From Planctomycetota bacterium (GTDB lineage Bacteria > Planctomycetota > Phycisphaerae > WQYP01), in contig JAKCCC010000194.1 in NCBI GenBank assembly GCA_021838985.1, positions 1 through 5,096 of the forward strand: DNA of 5,096 nt, given 5' to 3'. The notes beneath the pieces are model-generated. The model was not told the origin of the DNA, did not search any database, and saw only the letters and a program-made list of their open reading frames with translations. This document shows, piece after piece, positions 4,682 to 5,096 of the stretch. Every line of letters begins with the position of its first letter. Within the stretch, counting starts at the first letter, position 1. The translations under genes were made by a program, and so were the position numbers.

Positions 4682-5096
4682 ATGAACGCTTCCCCAGTTT
4701 CCCCTGTGGTCGGCGTGGTCCCCGTGTCCTCTCGGTCCGGCGCCGCCGCTGTGGCCCTGGCTGTCGATCCGGCCCTCCAAGCCGAATTCGGCCCGCCGGA
4801 GCCAGTGAATTACACCGAGATCAGTTCCGATTTACTGAAAACCGGACACCGAAAAGGGAAATCCGGTTTTACCCTGATTGAGCTGCTGGTAGTGATATCG
4901 ATAATAGCCATTCTTATATCTATATTACTGCCGGCCTTGGCCAAGGCCCGGGAACTGGCCAACCGGGCCGTCTGCATGGCCAATATCCGCGGGATCATCC
5001 AGTCGATGGTCACGTACAGTCAGTCCAACAACGGCGACTTCCCGGTGACCGCGTTCGAGGGGCAGACCTACGGGCTGCGCAATGTCAGAAACCAAC
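4682..5096 (+). CDS. Prepilin/pseudopilin-like secreted protein with long leader (partial)
   Basis: 138 codons are present before the window ends, with no stop. The type IV prepilin cleavage/methylation motif is [11 protein letters not shown] (61-71): a prepilin peptidase would cut after G62 and methylate F63, and E67 is the conserved +5 glutamate. A hydrophobic helix follows to [10 protein letters not shown] (82-91), after which CMANIRG and a [10 protein letters not shown] segment match the pseudopilin-like exported proteins abundant in Planctomycetota and Verrucomicrobiota. The mature protein is expected to be anchored in, or assembled on, the inner membrane and reach the envelope or outside. 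Residues 1-61 are a long Ala/Val/Pro/Ser-rich leader with basic residues only near the end (HRKGK, 56-60); usual leaders are 5-25 residues. A strong AGGAG supports the ATG, so the leader looks genuine. The C-terminal domain is outside the window, so the exact class is unknown. Confidence 0.88.
   Translation, partial: MNASPVSPVVGVVPVSSRSGAAAVALAVDPALQAEFGPPEPVNYTEISSDLLKTGHRKGKSGFTLIELLVVISIIAILISILLPALAKARELANRAVCMANIRGIIQSMVTYSQSNNGDFPVTAFEGQTYGLRNVRNQ

Noticed and set aside
4677..4682. Third TGCCGA half-site at the prepilin start codon
   Set aside because: No second arm at the required spacing; a lone 6-mer is expected by chance.
1..5096. tRNA, rRNA, CRISPR arrays, insertion sequences, attachment sites
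   Set aside because: I looked for clover-leaf and TPsiC-like motifs, regularly spaced repeats, transposase domains and terminal repeats, and found none.

Overview
This window most likely comes from a free-living bacterium of the Planctomycetota-Verrucomicrobiota-Lentisphaerota group. The last gene has the long-leader prepilin start typical of that group: GFTLIELL, then a hydrophobic helix ending [10 protein letters not shown], then C-x-A-N-I-R-G and a Y-x-x-x-N-N-G-x-FP motif. The remaining genes (a DegT-type aminotransferase, a Gfo/Idh/MocA oxidoreductase and a sigma54 activator) fit, as does the moderately high GC content. The RGI-x-Q-S-M segment of the prepilin reminds me of Phycisphaerae, but I could not check this by search.

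Layout. A two-gene leftward unit fills positions 13-2286: a short Gfo/Idh/MocA-family dehydrogenase is read first, and a DegT/DnrJ/EryC1/StrS-family PLP aminotransferase follows. A strand-asymmetric 12-bp hairpin separates them. A 494-nt divergent intergenic region (2287-2780) follows. The rightward gene at 2781-4211 encodes a complete sigma54 enhancer-binding protein (EBP): degenerate receiver domain, AAA+ domain with intact GAFTGA, and Fis-type HTH. A 470-nt intergenic region (4212-4681) leads to a prepilin-like protein (4682 onward) that runs off the window.

The main result is in the intergenic DNA. There are two sigma54 (-24/-12) promoter sequences, one on each side of the EBP gene and both pointing away from it. 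One is at 2449-2435 on the minus strand: TGGCACG-N4-TTGCA, a full consensus match ahead of the oxidoreductase/aminotransferase genes. The other is at 4553-4567 on the plus strand: TGGCATG-N4-TTGC, ahead of the prepilin gene. A 16-bp inverted repeat, TGCCGA-N4-TcGGCA, occurs twice: at 2763-2778, overlapping the likely sigma70 -10 box of the EBP gene, and at 4252-4267, just past its stop codon. Each copy is roughly 320-350 bp upstream of the predicted start of one sigma54 promoter, with A/T-tract-rich and possibly bent DNA between. The simplest reading is a self-contained module. The EBP would repress its own sigma70 promoter and, through the two sites, activate two divergent sigma54 transcription units. 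One makes a surface or secreted prepilin-like protein; the other encodes enzymes that could build or modify an amino sugar. The enzyme roles and the link between sugar chemistry and the surface protein are inference. The promoter, repeat and domain patterns are visible in the sequence.
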